Both the position numbers and the translations under genes were made by a program. A stretch of DNA of 49,865 nt from Salinisphaera hydrothermalis C41B8 (GTDB taxonomy: Bacteria > Pseudomonadota > Gammaproteobacteria > Nevskiales > Salinisphaeraceae), in NCBI RefSeq assembly GCF_000732535.1, contig NZ_APNK01000027.1, positions 1 to 49,865 of the forward strand, written 5' to 3'. Under the pieces are notes generated by a model. It had not been told where the DNA came from and did not search any database. It saw nothing but the letters and a program-made list of their open reading frames with translations. Below, piece after piece: positions 17,841 through 27,093 of this stretch; the first letter of the stretch is position 1; every line of letters begins with the position of its first letter.

Positions 17841-18461
17841 TCAGCCTCGCTGTGCTGCGACCGACGGCCGCGCATTCATGCAGAACTCCACAATCACCGG
17901 CAGCCCGCGCGCCACACAGATCGCGGCCGAAGCCCAGGCCAAAGCCAGGCCGACCCCAGACAGCACGCCGCCCCAGGCCGTCCAGAAATCCGGCGCCAAC
18001 ACGGGGAACGGCTGCCAAAGCAGAATCCAGGCAAAGGTCACCGCCTTGAGCACGGCATAGAAACCGCGCATGAAACGCCCCGCCACCAGAAAACGGCCGA
18101 TCGGCGACTGCATCATGTCGAAGGCGGCGGTCCCGCTGGCCGCGCCCTTGCTGCGAATCGCATCCACCAGATTGCCGCGGATGATGAACAGTAACGGCAC
18201 CCACACGCCGATGAAGCCCAGATGCGCCAGCACCACCCAAAGCACCGTTTCCACGATGCGATCGATGGCGATATCGAAAGTGGCGCCAAACAGCGTTTCC
18301 TCGTTGAACCGCCGCGCCACCCAGCCGTCCACGCCGTCGAGCGCGATAATCAGTATCGTGAGCGGGGCGTTGACCAACTGCAGTGTCGGCACGCCCGAAT
18401 AGACGATGCCCAGCAACAGGAACAACAGCAGAAAACGCCCGAAAGTGACCCAGTTCGCCAT
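17841..18461 (-). CDS. CDP-alcohol phosphatidyltransferase family protein
   Basis: An inner-membrane enzyme that transfers a phosphatidyl group from CDP-diacylglycerol (or a related CDP-alcohol) to an alcohol. The 206-residue protein has about six hydrophobic helices and a complete active-site signature, D-G-x2-A-R-x8-G-x3-D-x3-D, starting at LDGVDGWVARR and ending at FDIAIDRI (about residues 41-68). ATG 18461 is preceded by GGGGA. It is coupled to the following HAD-IB gene. It could be a second PgsA-like enzyme; the acceptor alcohol cannot be told from sequence. Confidence 0.87.
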   Translation of the reverse strand: MANWVTFGRFLLLFLLLGIVYSGVPTLQLVNAPLTILIIALDGVDGWVARRFNEETLFGATFDIAIDRIVETVLWVVLAHLGFIGVWVPLLFIIRGNLVDAIRSKGAASGTAAFDMMQSPIGRFLVAGRFMRGFYAVLKAVTFAWILLWQPFPVLAPDFWTAWGGVLSGVGLALAWASAAICVARGLPVIVEFCMNARPSVAAQRG

Positions 18462-18764
18462 ATCCCCGTCTACATCTTGCCGGGACCGGTCGATATCCTG
18501 CACCCGGCCCGGTCGCCGCGTGATCCATCGACCGCTCCGGGGGCGGTGCCTCGTTTTCGCTCAACCGACACGTGCGACGCACATAACTTGCCCGGTTTCA
18601 CGAACCCGTAACCTTCATTCTACATGAGCTGCGGCGCGTTGCGGTTGTATTCGAACGCCCTAATCGCGCGCCTGGAATCGCATCGGCCCGCGCACCATGC
18701 CGCACCCACGGCGATCAGCGCCAGCCGTACAAACCCTGAGAGGCTCGCGAGCGCCGCGGCCGGC
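18462..18764. other. Intergenic region upstream of the CDP-alcohol/HAD pair
   Basis: This 303-bp stretch separates gpsA from the CDP-alcohol gene, both on the minus strand. No gene is visible. A TAGAAT on the minus strand (18617-18622) is a plausible -10 box for the CDP-alcohol/HAD transcript, without a convincing -35. The short hairpin ACCGCT…GGCGGT near 18531-18546 is not terminator-like. Confidence 0.4.
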
Positions 18765-19778
18765 TCACTCGGCTTCGGATCGCGACGGCCGGTCGGTCAG
18801 TCGGCGCACGGCCTCCTGGGGCGAGTCGCCTTCGTGAAGCACGCGATAGGCCTGCGCGGCAATCGGCATATCGATACCGCGTTCGAGTGCCATGCGGTGC
18901 ACCTCGCGCGCTACGCGCACGCCCTCGACCACCTGCCCGATGCGGGCCTCGGCCGTGGGCACATCGTCGCCGGCGGCCAGGGCCAGCCCCATGCGCCGAT
19001 TACGCGATTGATCGTCGCTGCAGGTGAGCAGCATATCGCCGAGCCCGGCCATGCCCGTGAGTGTTTCGCGCGTGCCGCCCAGGGTCACGCCCAGTCGCAT
19101 CATTTCCGATAACCCACGCGTGATCAGCAGCGCCCGGGCGTTGGCGCCGTAGCCAAGGCCGTCGGAAATGCCCACGGCGATCGCCAGCACATTCTTGACC
19201 GCACCGCCGACACCGACACCAATGACATCCTGCGAGGTATAGACCCGAAACACGCCGTCGTGAAACACCCGCGCCATGTCGGCAGCAAACTCGGCGTCGG
19301 CGGAGGCAATGGTCACTGCCGTCGGCAGCCCCCGCCCGACTTCGCCGGCAAAACTCGGCCCCGACAACACGCCGGTAGCACGCGATGCGCCCAAGACTTC
19401 GGCCGCGACCTCGTGCGGCAGCAAGGCCGTTTCCGGCTCGAGCCCCTTGGTGGCCCAGAGCACACGCTGATGCGGCGCCAACAATGGCGCCAGCGCTTCC
19501 AGACAGGCGCGCAGCGCATGGCTGGGCACGACCACGACGATATCGTCGGCGCCGTCCACGGCCGCGGCGAGCTCGGCTGTCGGCTCGAGCGTCGCCGGAA
19601 ATTCCACACCCGGCAGATAACGGGCGTTGGTACGGCTTTCGGCCATGGCCTCGATCGCCGACGGGTCGCGCCCCCACAGGCGCACCGCATGGCCGCGCCG
19701 CGCGAGATGGACCGCCAGCGCCGTCCCCCAGGAGCCGGCGCCGATCACGGCCAAGCATGCCGGACGGTTATCGGCCAC
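18765..19778 (-). CDS. gpsA: Glycerol-3-phosphate dehydrogenase [NAD(P)+]
   Basis: GpsA reduces dihydroxyacetone phosphate to sn-glycerol-3-phosphate, the backbone of phospholipids. The 337-residue cytoplasmic protein starts at ATG 19778 and has the dinucleotide motif VIGAGSWGTALA (residues 11-22), ATKGLEPET near 108, the catalytic-lysine segment GAVKNVLAIA near 190 and GLGDMLLTC near 245. It follows secB by 18 bp, as in the known secB-gpsA arrangement of gammaproteobacteria. The downstream cysE gene of E. coli is absent here. Confidence 0.97.
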   Translation of the reverse strand: MADNRPACLAVIGAGSWGTALAVHLARRGHAVRLWGRDPSAIEAMAESRTNARYLPGVEFPATLEPTAELAAAVDGADDIVVVVPSHALRACLEALAPLLAPHQRVLWATKGLEPETALLPHEVAAEVLGASRATGVLSGPSFAGEVGRGLPTAVTIASADAEFAADMARVFHDGVFRVYTSQDVIGVGVGGAVKNVLAIAVGISDGLGYGANARALLITRGLSEMMRLGVTLGGTRETLTGMAGLGDMLLTCSDDQSRNRRMGLALAAGDDVPTAEARIGQVVEGVRVAREVHRMALERGIDMPIAAQAYRVLHEGDSPQEAVRRLTDRPSRSEAE

Positions 19779-19796
19779 GACGATCGACCGTCCGGA

Positions 19797-20291
19797 CTAG
19801 TGCGTCGCCTGGCTGGCGTCGCTGGGTGTGCCGTCTTCGCTCGCCCGATGCTGGGCATAGAGCAGATCGAAGTTCACCGGCTGCAGCAGGAAGTGCGGGA
19901 AACCGGCGCGCTGCACCATATCGCCCACCGACTCGCGGATGTAGGGAAACAGGATCGACGGGCAATAGGCGCCGAGCACGTGATCACGCTCGTCGTCGGC
20001 CTCGAAACCCTCGATCTGGAACACGCCGGCCTGCTGCACTTCGACGATATACGCCGTGCGCTCGCCCTGCTTGGCCGTGACCGTTACGGTCAGGATCACC
20101 TGATGGGTTTCCTCGGACAGCGACTGGATCTGCGTATTCAGATCGACGTTGACCTCGGGATTGTATTCCTCGGTGAACACCCGCGGGCCGTCCGGCACCT
20201 CGATCGAGGCATCGCGGACGTAGATCTTCTGCAGACCGACCTGGCGCTGGGCCTCGGGCTGCTCGTTCTGACTGCCGTTGTCTTCGGCCAT
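19797..20291 (-). CDS. secB: Protein-export chaperone SecB
   Basis: SecB is a tetrameric cytosolic chaperone that keeps preproteins unfolded and passes them to SecA. The 164-residue acidic protein matches the family from LQKIYVRDASIEVPDGP (about residues 20-36), with the central AYIVEVQQAGVFQIEGF and the later LFPYIRESVGDMVQRAGFP. A near-perfect ribosome site (AGGAGGG) precedes ATG 20291. It lies between a rhodanese gene and gpsA; the grxC gene usually found between rhodanese and secB is missing. Confidence 0.97.
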   Translation of the reverse strand: MAEDNGSQNEQPEAQRQVGLQKIYVRDASIEVPDGPRVFTEEYNPEVNVDLNTQIQSLSEETHQVILTVTVTAKQGERTAYIVEVQQAGVFQIEGFEADDERDHVLGAYCPSILFPYIRESVGDMVQRAGFPHFLLQPVNFDLLYAQHRASEDGTPSDASQATH

Positions 20292-20321
20292 GGTCCCTCC
20301 TGGTTGGCGCAACCGCGCCGC

Positions 20322-20747
20322 TTATTTACTGGTGACCGGCAGCCCGTCGGCCTGCCAGCTGTTGATCCCGCCCTTGAGCGCATAGACCCGGGTATAGCCC
20401 TTGGCGCGCAGCTTGGCCGCAGCCGCCGGCGCGGCATTGCCGGCCCCGCAGTAGACGATGATCGGTTTGTTGGTATCGCGCGATATTTCCTTGGCGCGAT
20501 CGTCGATGCCCGCGGTGGGCACGTGCTTGGCGTTGAGGATGTGATTCTTCTTGTATTCCGACGACGAGCGCGTGTCGACCACGACGGCATCGTCGCTGTT
20601 CATCAAGCGCACGGCTTCGGCCGAGGAAATGGGACCGCCGCCGGAGAATGCCCGCCAGGCCTCGTTCGCGATGAAGGCGATCACGATCACGCCCAGCGCG
20701 CCCCAGAGCAGCGGATGATGGACGACGAATTCCAGCAACTGATTCAT
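20322..20747 (-). CDS. Membrane-anchored rhodanese, YibN-like
   Basis: A 141-residue protein with an N-terminal membrane helix (about residues 10-30, LLWGALGVIVIAFIA) followed by one rhodanese domain (residues 40-138). The active-site loop is IVYCGAGNAAP, with the catalytic cysteine near residue 99; DTRSSSEYKKNHI and LKGGINSWQ are family landmarks. YibN homologues sit upstream of secB in many gammaproteobacteria; a sulfurtransferase role is presumed but the acceptor is unknown. It is 30 bp upstream of secB on the same strand and divergent from envC. Confidence 0.9.
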   Translation of the reverse strand: MNQLLEFVVHHPLLWGALGVIVIAFIANEAWRAFSGGGPISSAEAVRLMNSDDAVVVDTRSSSEYKKNHILNAKHVPTAGIDDRAKEISRDTNKPIIVYCGAGNAAPAAAAKLRAKGYTRVYALKGGINSWQADGLPVTSK

Positions 20748-20904
20748 ACCGATGTGCCGAGTCTTGATAGATGCGTGCCCGAGCCGCGCGGACGACGGCC
20801 CCGCGCGCCGTTGAGATCGCCCGGGGTCCGGGCGCCGGCCGGGGATTATTGCATAGTCGGCGGCGCCCTGACCCGCACGCCGCCGCTTGTCTTACAATCG
20901 CCGG

Positions 20905-22065
20905 ATGCGGTTGACCCACGTGCTCGGCGCAACCTTGCTTGCGTTGTCCATTCTCGCCCCGGCGGCCAGCCTCGCCGACGACAGCTCGCGCGCGGCGCAT
21001 GCCCGTGCGGAACTGTCGGCGCTGCGCAATCGCATCGCCAAGGTGCGCAAGCAGATCGCCTCCGATTCGAACCAGCGCAGCGATCTGTCGGACGCGCTGG
21101 CCAAGGCGCAGTCGCGCATCAGCGCGACCCGCAAGCGGCTCGATTCGCTAGATCACGATATCGCCGAGCACAAGAAACGCATCGCGCGCCTCAAGCAACA
21201 GCGCGACGCCGAGCGCGACAATCTCTCGGACGAACTCGAAGCCCTGCGCGCCCAGGTACGCTCGGCCTACGAGACCGGCCGCATGAGCCGGATGCGGCTG
21301 CTGTTGTCCGGGGCGTCGCCCGATCGCATCGGCCGCATGCTCAATTATTACCAGTATTTCTCCGACGCCCAGAGCAAGCAGGTTGCTCATCTCAAGACCG
21401 TGCTCTCACGTCTGGCGTCCAAGCAGCAATCGCTGGAAAACGAACGCGCCCAGCTCGCCGACCAGCGCGCGGCCCGTGCGAAGACGCTGGATTCGCTGGA
21501 AGCGAGCGAGAAGAAACAGAAGGCCACGCTCGCCGCACTCGATCGGCAGCTGTCGTCGCATCGATCCAGCCTGTCGGACATGCGCGACCAGGAGGCGCAG
21601 CTCAAGAAGCTGCTGAATTCGGTGCAGACCCAGCTGTCCAACCTGCCGCCCGTGCCGTCCGGCGTGCCGTTCTACAAACTCAAGGGGCGCATGCATCCGC
21701 CGGTACCGGCCAAGAACGTGCTCGCACGCTACGGCCAGACCAAGAACGGCGGCCCGCTGCGCTGGCAGGGTGAATGGTTCGCCGCACCCCAGGGCACGCC
21801 GGTCCATGCCGTGGCCGGCGGTCGCGTGGTCTATGTCGGCTATATGAAAGGCTACGGTCTGATCGTGATCATCGATCACGGGCACGGCTATTATTCGTTG
21901 TACGGCCATGCCGCCGCGAGCTATGTCGATGTCGGCGACGCTGTATCCACCGGTCAGCCGATCGCCACTGCCGGCCACAGCGGCGGGCACAACAAAAACG
22001 GCATCTACTTCGAGATCCGGCACGGACAGGACCCGGTCAACCCGAGCCGCTGGCTGGCCGGCTGA
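20905..22065 (+). CDS. envC: Murein hydrolase activator EnvC
   Basis: EnvC is a periplasmic activator of the division amidases AmiA/AmiB, recruited by FtsEX. From ATG 20905 the protein has 386 residues: a signal peptide (cleavage after PAASLA, about residue 24), a long coiled coil (about 30-240) and a C-terminal LytM domain (about 265-386). The LytM domain lacks the HxxxD zinc motif (GEWFAAPQGTPVHAVAGG occupies that place), as in E. coli EnvC, so it is an activator rather than a peptidase. The ending NPSRWLAG matches the family. A short TTG-started extension at 20887 is unlikely. It is followed 141 bp later by ctpA. Confidence 0.94.
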   Translation: MRLTHVLGATLLALSILAPAASLADDSSRAAHARAELSALRNRIAKVRKQIASDSNQRSDLSDALAKAQSRISATRKRLDSLDHDIAEHKKRIARLKQQRDAERDNLSDELEALRAQVRSAYETGRMSRMRLLLSGASPDRIGRMLNYYQYFSDAQSKQVAHLKTVLSRLASKQQSLENERAQLADQRAARAKTLDSLEASEKKQKATLAALDRQLSSHRSSLSDMRDQEAQLKKLLNSVQTQLSNLPPVPSGVPFYKLKGRMHPPVPAKNVLARYGQTKNGGPLRWQGEWFAAPQGTPVHAVAGGRVVYVGYMKGYGLIVIIDHGHGYYSLYGHAAASYVDVGDAVSTGQPIATAGHSGGHNKNGIYFEIRHGQDPVNPSRWLAG

Positions 22066-22206
22066 CGGCCGTATGCTATCGTCGATGACCGTTGCGGCGC
22101 AGGTGGGATCGTCGATCGACCGGCGTGACCGCGACACGCGTCACGAGCGTCTTACCGGACGCCCAGCGGCCCCGAAAATCGACTGACACCACACTGGAAA
22201 CGAGAC

Positions 22207-23850
22207 ATGGACTCCAAACTGCGCGGCGCCTCCCTGATCGTGCTCGGCGTCATCGTCGGCACGGTCGCCACGATCGGAGAGACCACCTTTGCCGACAGCG
22301 CGCCCGCCGCGGCCGATGTCCAGAAGCTGAAGAAACCGGACGACGCCAGCGCCGCCAGCCAGAAGCTGCCGTTGTCGGAACTGCGCAAGTTCGTGGCGAT
22401 CATGCAGCAGGTCAAGGAGGGGTACGTCGAGAAGGTGTCCGACAAGACGCTGTTGGATAACGCCATCCACGGTATGGTCGAGGGGCTGGACCCGCACTCG
22501 GCCTATCTCGACCCCGCCGAATACAAGCAGTTGTCGGTGTCGACGTCGGGCCAGTTCGGCGGTCTCGGCGTAAAGGTGCAGATGGAGAACGGCTATCTGC
22601 AGGTCGTCTCGCCGATCGACGATACCCCGGCCTCGCGCGCCGGCATCCAGCCCGGCGACATGATTATCCGCATCGACGACAAGCCGGTGAAAGGCATGTC
22701 CATGAGCGATGCGGTGCACGCCATGCGCGGCAAGCCGGGTAGCAAGATCACGCTCACCATTCTGCGCGACGGCCACGACAAGCCGATTCACCTGAGCCTC
22801 AAGCGCGCCGACATTCAGGTCGCGAGCGTGAAATCGCGCATGCTGGCGCCCGGCTATGGTTATATCCGCATCAGCCAGTTCACCGAAGGCACGGCCAAGG
22901 GCATGAACAAGGCACTGGCCAAGCTGAAGAAACAGGCCGGCGGGTCGCTCAAGGGGCTCGTGCTCGATCTGCGTAACAACCCCGGCGGCGTGCTCAATGC
23001 CGCGGTCGACGTCTCCGACGACTTCGTGAGCAGTGGCCCCATCGTTTCGATCCAGGGCCGCTCGGCGGATACCAACCACAAGTTCATGGCCACGCCGGGC
23101 GACAAGCTCGACGGCGCGCCGATCGTGGTGCTGGTCAATCAGGGCACGGCGTCAGCCGCCGAGATCGTCTCCGGCGCCCTGCAGGACGATCATCGTGCGG
23201 TGATCATGGGAACGCAGACCTTCGGCAAGGGCTCGGTGCAGACCGTGCTGCCGCTCAACGACGGCTCGGCGCTCAAGCTCACCACCGCGCGCTACTACAC
23301 CCCGTCCGGCCGCTCGATTCAGGCCGAGGGCATTACCCCGGACATCAAGCTTGCCCCGGTGAAGATCACGCCGACCCAGGCCAGCGGCGGCTATGGTTAT
23401 ACCGAGGCCGACCTGCCCGGCGCGCTCAAGAACACCGGGGCCGAAGCCGGAGCCGGCCCGGCAGCCCACGACAACGACAAGGACAACGGCATCACCAGCG
23501 GCAGCGAGGGCAGCCAGAACGGCGCGGACCACGGTTCGAAAGCCAAGCCCGAGACCGGTACACCATCGAAGAAACCGGATTCATCCGCACCGGCGAGCCA
23601 GAGCGACGATTCGAATGCGTCGTCCGGCGACGAGTCCGGGGCCAAGGCCAAGAGCAAGGCCCAAAAGGAGCCGCTGGTCGAGAAGGACTACGGCGTCTAC
23701 GAAGCTCTGACTCTGCTCAAGGGCCTGAACACGCTGCACGAGAACCAGAGCCATCGCCAGACGTCCCAGCCGAAGCCGGCCTCGGCCGCCGACGGGACAT
23801 CCGATAGCGCCAAGCCGCAGGGCAACGGCGACGGCTCGAGCGGTTCTTAG
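22207..23850 (+). CDS. ctpA: Carboxy-terminal processing peptidase (S41)
   Basis: A periplasmic serine protease with a PDZ domain. The 547-residue protein has an N-terminal hydrophobic export/anchor segment (residues 8-27), a PDZ domain (about 115-195, with GGLGVKVQ and PGDMIIRIDD) and an S41 core. The catalytic pair is S316 (GTASAAEIVSGA) and K341 (FGKGSVQT), the usual 25 residues apart. In Pseudomonas, CtpA degrades cell-wall cross-link hydrolases, so proximity to envC fits. Residues about 410-490 and 515-547 are long low-complexity tails rich in S, D, N, G and K, which split or follow the conserved C-terminal helix EKDYGVYEALTLLKGL. Confidence 0.93.
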   Translation: MDSKLRGASLIVLGVIVGTVATIGETTFADSAPAAADVQKLKKPDDASAASQKLPLSELRKFVAIMQQVKEGYVEKVSDKTLLDNAIHGMVEGLDPHSAYLDPAEYKQLSVSTSGQFGGLGVKVQMENGYLQVVSPIDDTPASRAGIQPGDMIIRIDDKPVKGMSMSDAVHAMRGKPGSKITLTILRDGHDKPIHLSLKRADIQVASVKSRMLAPGYGYIRISQFTEGTAKGMNKALAKLKKQAGGSLKGLVLDLRNNPGGVLNAAVDVSDDFVSSGPIVSIQGRSADTNHKFMATPGDKLDGAPIVVLVNQGTASAAEIVSGALQDDHRAVIMGTQTFGKGSVQTVLPLNDGSALKLTTARYYTPSGRSIQAEGITPDIKLAPVKITPTQASGGYGYTEADLPGALKNTGAEAGAGPAAHDNDKDNGITSGSEGSQNGADHGSKAKPETGTPSKKPDSSAPASQSDDSNASSGDESGAKAKSKAQKEPLVEKDYGVYEALTLLKGLNTLHENQSHRQTSQPKPASAADGTSDSAKPQGNGDGSSGS

Positions 23851-23861
23851 TAAAGGCTTGG

Positions 23862-23886
23862 GGGCGGGCCAGGCCGGCGCCCGCCC
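23862..23886 (+). terminator. GC-rich hairpin after ctpA
   Basis: An 8-bp stem (GGGCGGGC / GCCCGCCC) with a 9-nt loop lies 12 bases after the ctpA stop. No U-run follows, so intrinsic termination is uncertain. Confidence 0.35.
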
Positions 23887-24056
23887 ACAACCACCGCGAC
23901 CCACCGTCACAGGGGCTGATACAGCCTGAATCGCGCGCTCAGGTGGCCGATCGCACCCGTCGTGGCGGGGTGCAGCTCATGAGGCGATGAGGTCGACGTG
24001 ACGGCTTCCCCACCAAGCGCCAGGTCCCACTCGGGGCAGGCGCCTGACGCGGGTGA

Positions 24057-25697
24057 TTATTTCGGCGCCGGGCGCGGCGTACCGCGCCAGGCCTTGGCCC
24101 AGCTCGCGACGCCGGCCAGCCCGGTGATGATCGCCATCCAGACCGGCAGCGGCGGATAGGCCAGCTCGGCCGCGGACACCACGACCAGCCCGGTACCGAC
24201 GAGCGTCCAGCGCATGGCACGCCGTGCCGAGCGCAGTTCGTAGGTAATCTCGGTCAGGGCGGCTTCGAGCTGATGCGCGCCCGGCGCTTCGCCGGCCCGG
24301 GCCCGACGGGCGACAGTGCTCACCAGATCCGGCAGGCCGTCGATTAGCTGCGGCAGCTGCTGGCGGATGCGCTCGGCGGCGATGCGCGGATCGGCCCGAC
24401 GGCGCATCCAGTCCTCGAGAATCGGCTTGGCAGTCGCCCACAGATCGAGCTGCGGATAGAGATCGCGCCCCAGCCCTTCGACGTTGAGCACGGTCTTTTG
24501 TAGCAGCACCAGCTGCGGCTGGACCTGATAGCGATAACGCCGGGCGATCTTGAACAGGCGCACCAGGAACAGACCGAAGGAAATCTCGGCCAGCGGCTTG
24601 TTCATGATCGGCTCGGACACCGTCCGGATGGCGCCCTCGAAATCCTCGATGCTGGTATCGGCCGGCATCCAGCCGGATTCGACGTGCAGCTCGGCAATGC
24701 GCCGATAGTCCTGGTTGAAGAACGCGAGGAAATTCTCGGCCAGATAGCGCTGATCTTCGGCCGTCAGCGTGCCGACGATGCCGAAATCCAGACCGACGTA
24801 GCGCGGGCGCTCGGGGTTGTCGGTCTGTACGAAGATGTTGCCGGGGTGCATGTCGGCATGGAAGAAATTGTCGCGAAAGACCTGTTTGAAGAAGATCTCC
24901 ACGCCGCGCTCGGCCAGCACCTTGAAGTCCACGCCGGCCGCTTTGAGCGTGTCGACGTCGTCGATCGGCACGCCTTCCATGCGCTCCATGACCAGCACCG
25001 ACTCGGTGCTGTAGTCGAAGTAGATGGTCGGATGCACGATGAGATCCGAGCCGTACCAGTTGCGCCCGAGCTGGCTGGCGTTGGCGCCCTCGCGCATCAG
25101 GTTGAGTTCGTCGTGGATGATGCGGTCGTATTCGGCCACGATCTCCACCGGACGCAGACGCTCAGCTTCCGGATGGAAGCGTGCCGCCATCCGCGCCAGC
25201 GTATACAGCACCGAGATATCGCGCGCGACGCGCTCGTGCACGTCCGGACGCAGCACCTTGACCACAACGGACGCGCCGTGGGCTTCGCCCTCGGCCGGGT
25301 GTAGCCGCGCGGCATGCACCTGGGCGATCGAGGCCGCGGCCATCGGCTGCTCCTCGAACTCGGCGAAGAAACGCTCCAGCTCGTGGCCGTAGGCGGCCTC
25401 GATCAACGAACGCGCCTCGGCGCCTTCGAATGGCGGCACGTCGTCCTGCAGCTTGGACAGTTCCTCGGCCATGCCGTCCGGCAATAAATCGCGGCGCGTG
25501 GACAGCGTCTGGCCGAACTTGATAAATACCGGCCCGAGCGATTCCAGCGCCAGGCGCAGACGCACCTCGACGGGCTCATCGAATTGCTTCGGCTTGCCGA
25601 CCAGCCAGGTCGGCGCGTTGTCGCCGAACAGCTCACCCAAACCGTAGCGGCGCATCGTGCGCAGGATTTCCAGCACACGCCTCGAACGTCCGAACAT
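24057..25697 (-). CDS. ubiB: Ubiquinone biosynthesis accessory protein, UbiB (ABC1/ADCK-like)
   Basis: An atypical protein-kinase-like ATPase needed for coenzyme Q assembly, membrane-bound through C-terminal helices. The 546-residue protein shows the KxGQ-type motif FIKFGQTLSTRRDLLP (about residues 54-69), the A-rich loop AAASIAQVHAARL, the catalytic-loop segment FHADMHPGNIFV and the metal motif GLDFGIVG. Two hydrophobic helices near 495-535 form the membrane anchor. Its start shares one base with the ubiJ stop (TGATG), completing an ubiE-ubiJ-ubiB operon as in E. coli. Confidence 0.96.
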   Translation of the reverse strand: MFGRSRRVLEILRTMRRYGLGELFGDNAPTWLVGKPKQFDEPVEVRLRLALESLGPVFIKFGQTLSTRRDLLPDGMAEELSKLQDDVPPFEGAEARSLIEAAYGHELERFFAEFEEQPMAAASIAQVHAARLHPAEGEAHGASVVVKVLRPDVHERVARDISVLYTLARMAARFHPEAERLRPVEIVAEYDRIIHDELNLMREGANASQLGRNWYGSDLIVHPTIYFDYSTESVLVMERMEGVPIDDVDTLKAAGVDFKVLAERGVEIFFKQVFRDNFFHADMHPGNIFVQTDNPERPRYVGLDFGIVGTLTAEDQRYLAENFLAFFNQDYRRIAELHVESGWMPADTSIEDFEGAIRTVSEPIMNKPLAEISFGLFLVRLFKIARRYRYQVQPQLVLLQKTVLNVEGLGRDLYPQLDLWATAKPILEDWMRRRADPRIAAERIRQQLPQLIDGLPDLVSTVARRARAGEAPGAHQLEAALTEITYELRSARRAMRWTLVGTGLVVVSAAELAYPPLPVWMAIITGLAGVASWAKAWRGTPRPAPK

Positions 25698-26323
25698 CAG
25701 CGTCGCCGCTCCAGTCGTTTGATGCGGGCGGCGGTACGCTCGACTTCGTCACGGAATGCCTGGACCTCGGCGGCCAGCTTCTCGTGCTCCCAGGCGCCGA
25801 CCACGTCGCGGGTTTCCTCGCGCAGATATTCGGCGGTCTGGGCCGGCAGCTCACGCCGCAGGCGCGAGAACAGCCCGGCAGCGCTCTTCGCGCCCTGCTC
25901 GAGGAAATGCCCGACCACCGGGCCGAAGCGCTGATCCAGCAGATCGCCAAGATTGAAATCCACACCCGAGAACAGATCGGCGAACTGTTGCGCGATGCCG
26001 ATATCGCCCTCGATGCGCAGGCCACCGCCGGTGAGCCCTTCGCGCCCGCCGGAGAAGAACACGCGCGCGAACACGGTGGAGCGCCCCGTCAGACGCACGT
26101 CCGGGTCGCCGTCGGGCGAACCGGCAACCTGCAACCCGTGGCGCTCGCCGATGAAAGTGACCGCCAGGCCGAGATCGGAGAAACAGACGGTCAGCGACCG
26201 GCCGGCGAGTGCGGCGGCGCGTTCGAGCGCGGTCGCATCGGCGCCGATATAGCGATTGAGCGCCATCTCGGCGGCGGCCCGCGCCGGACCGGGCAGGCCG
26301 CGAAAATCTCCCGCCGGGCTCAT
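25697..26323 (-). CDS. ubiJ: Ubiquinone biosynthesis accessory factor UbiJ (SCP2 domain)
   Basis: UbiJ binds hydrophobic ubiquinone intermediates in the soluble Ubi complex. The 208-residue protein (E. coli UbiJ is 201) has an SCP2-like domain at about residues 20-125 ([18 protein letters not shown]…[20 protein letters not shown]) and a C-terminal helical, charged tail ([19 protein letters not shown]) likely to form a coiled coil. ATG 26323 overlaps the ubiE stop by 4 bp (ATGA), and the upstream extension of the frame lies within ubiE. Sequence conservation is low in this family; order between ubiE and ubiB makes the call firm. Confidence 0.93.
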   Translation of the reverse strand: MSPAGDFRGLPGPARAAAEMALNRYIGADATALERAAALAGRSLTVCFSDLGLAVTFIGERHGLQVAGSPDGDPDVRLTGRSTVFARVFFSGGREGLTGGGLRIEGDIGIAQQFADLFSGVDFNLGDLLDQRFGPVVGHFLEQGAKSAAGLFSRLRRELPAQTAEYLREETRDVVGAWEHEKLAAEVQAFRDEVERTAARIKRLERRR

Positions 26324-27093
26324 GGCGCGTAGCCGCGATGCACGGCAACGATGCCGCCGGTGAGATTGTGATAGCCGCAACGGATGAAGCCGGCATCGCT
26401 CATCATCGACTTCAGCGTCTCCTGATCGGGATGCATGCGGATCGACTCGGCCAGATAACGATAGGCCGCCTCGTCACGGGCCACGTTCTTGCCCAGCCAC
26501 GGCAGCACGGAAAACGAATAGACGTCGTAAACGCGCCCCAGCCCCGGCACCGCCGGCTTGGAGAATTCGAGCACAATGGTGCGCCCGCCGGGCTTGGTCA
26601 CGCGCGCCATCTCGTTGAGCGCGCTCTGCTTGTCGGTGACGTTGCGCAGACCGAAGCCGATGGTCACGCAATCGAACGAGTCGTCGGCAAACGGCAGCTT
26701 CTCGGCGTTGGCCAGACAATAATCGACGTTGGACACCAGCCCGCGCTCGATCATCCGATCGCGCCCGTTGGAGAGCATGGCGTGGTTGATGTCGGACATC
26801 AGCACGCGGCCCGACGCCCCGACCTTCTTGGCAAAGCCCGCCGCCAGATCGCCCGTACCGCTGGCCAGATCGAGCACGCGCTCGCCCGGTCGCACGGCCG
26901 CCAGGCTAATCGTGAAACGCTTCCATGCCCGATGGACGCCCATCGACATGAGATCGTTCATGATGTCGTAGTTATCGGCCACCGAATCGAACACGGCACC
27001 GACGCGCTGGGCCTTGGCCCCGCGCGGCACGCGTTCGTAGCCGAAATCGATGGTATCGGAATCGTCCGATGACGGCTGGCGGGAATCGACCAT
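26320..27093 (-). CDS. ubiE: Ubiquinone/menaquinone biosynthesis C-methyltransferase
   Basis: UbiE is the SAM-dependent C-methyltransferase of the ubiquinone (and menaquinone) pathway. From ATG 27093 the protein has 257 residues, close to E. coli UbiE (251). Motif I is [12 protein letters not shown] (about residues 67-78); the UbiE/COQ5 signatures [17 protein letters not shown] and [16 protein letters not shown] are both present. The frame opens further upstream to 27435 but that part is unlike the family. It is first in the ubiE-ubiJ-ubiB operon. Confidence 0.96.
   Translation of the reverse strand: MVDSRQPSSDDSDTIDFGYERVPRGAKAQRVGAVFDSVADNYDIMNDLMSMGVHRAWKRFTISLAAVRPGERVLDLASGTGDLAAGFAKKVGASGRVLMSDINHAMLSNGRDRMIERGLVSNVDYCLANAEKLPFADDSFDCVTIGFGLRNVTDKQSALNEMARVTKPGGRTIVLEFSKPAVPGLGRVYDVYSFSVLPWLGKNVARDEAAYRYLAESIRMHPDQETLKSMMSDAGFIRCGYHNLTGGIVAVHRGYAP

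Noticed and set aside
19260-21773. An 837-codon plus-strand open frame across gpsA, secB and the rhodanese gene
   Set aside because: It is antisense to three well-identified genes and then out of frame in envC; arginine/proline/glycine-rich low-quality translation is typical of shadow frames in GC-rich DNA.
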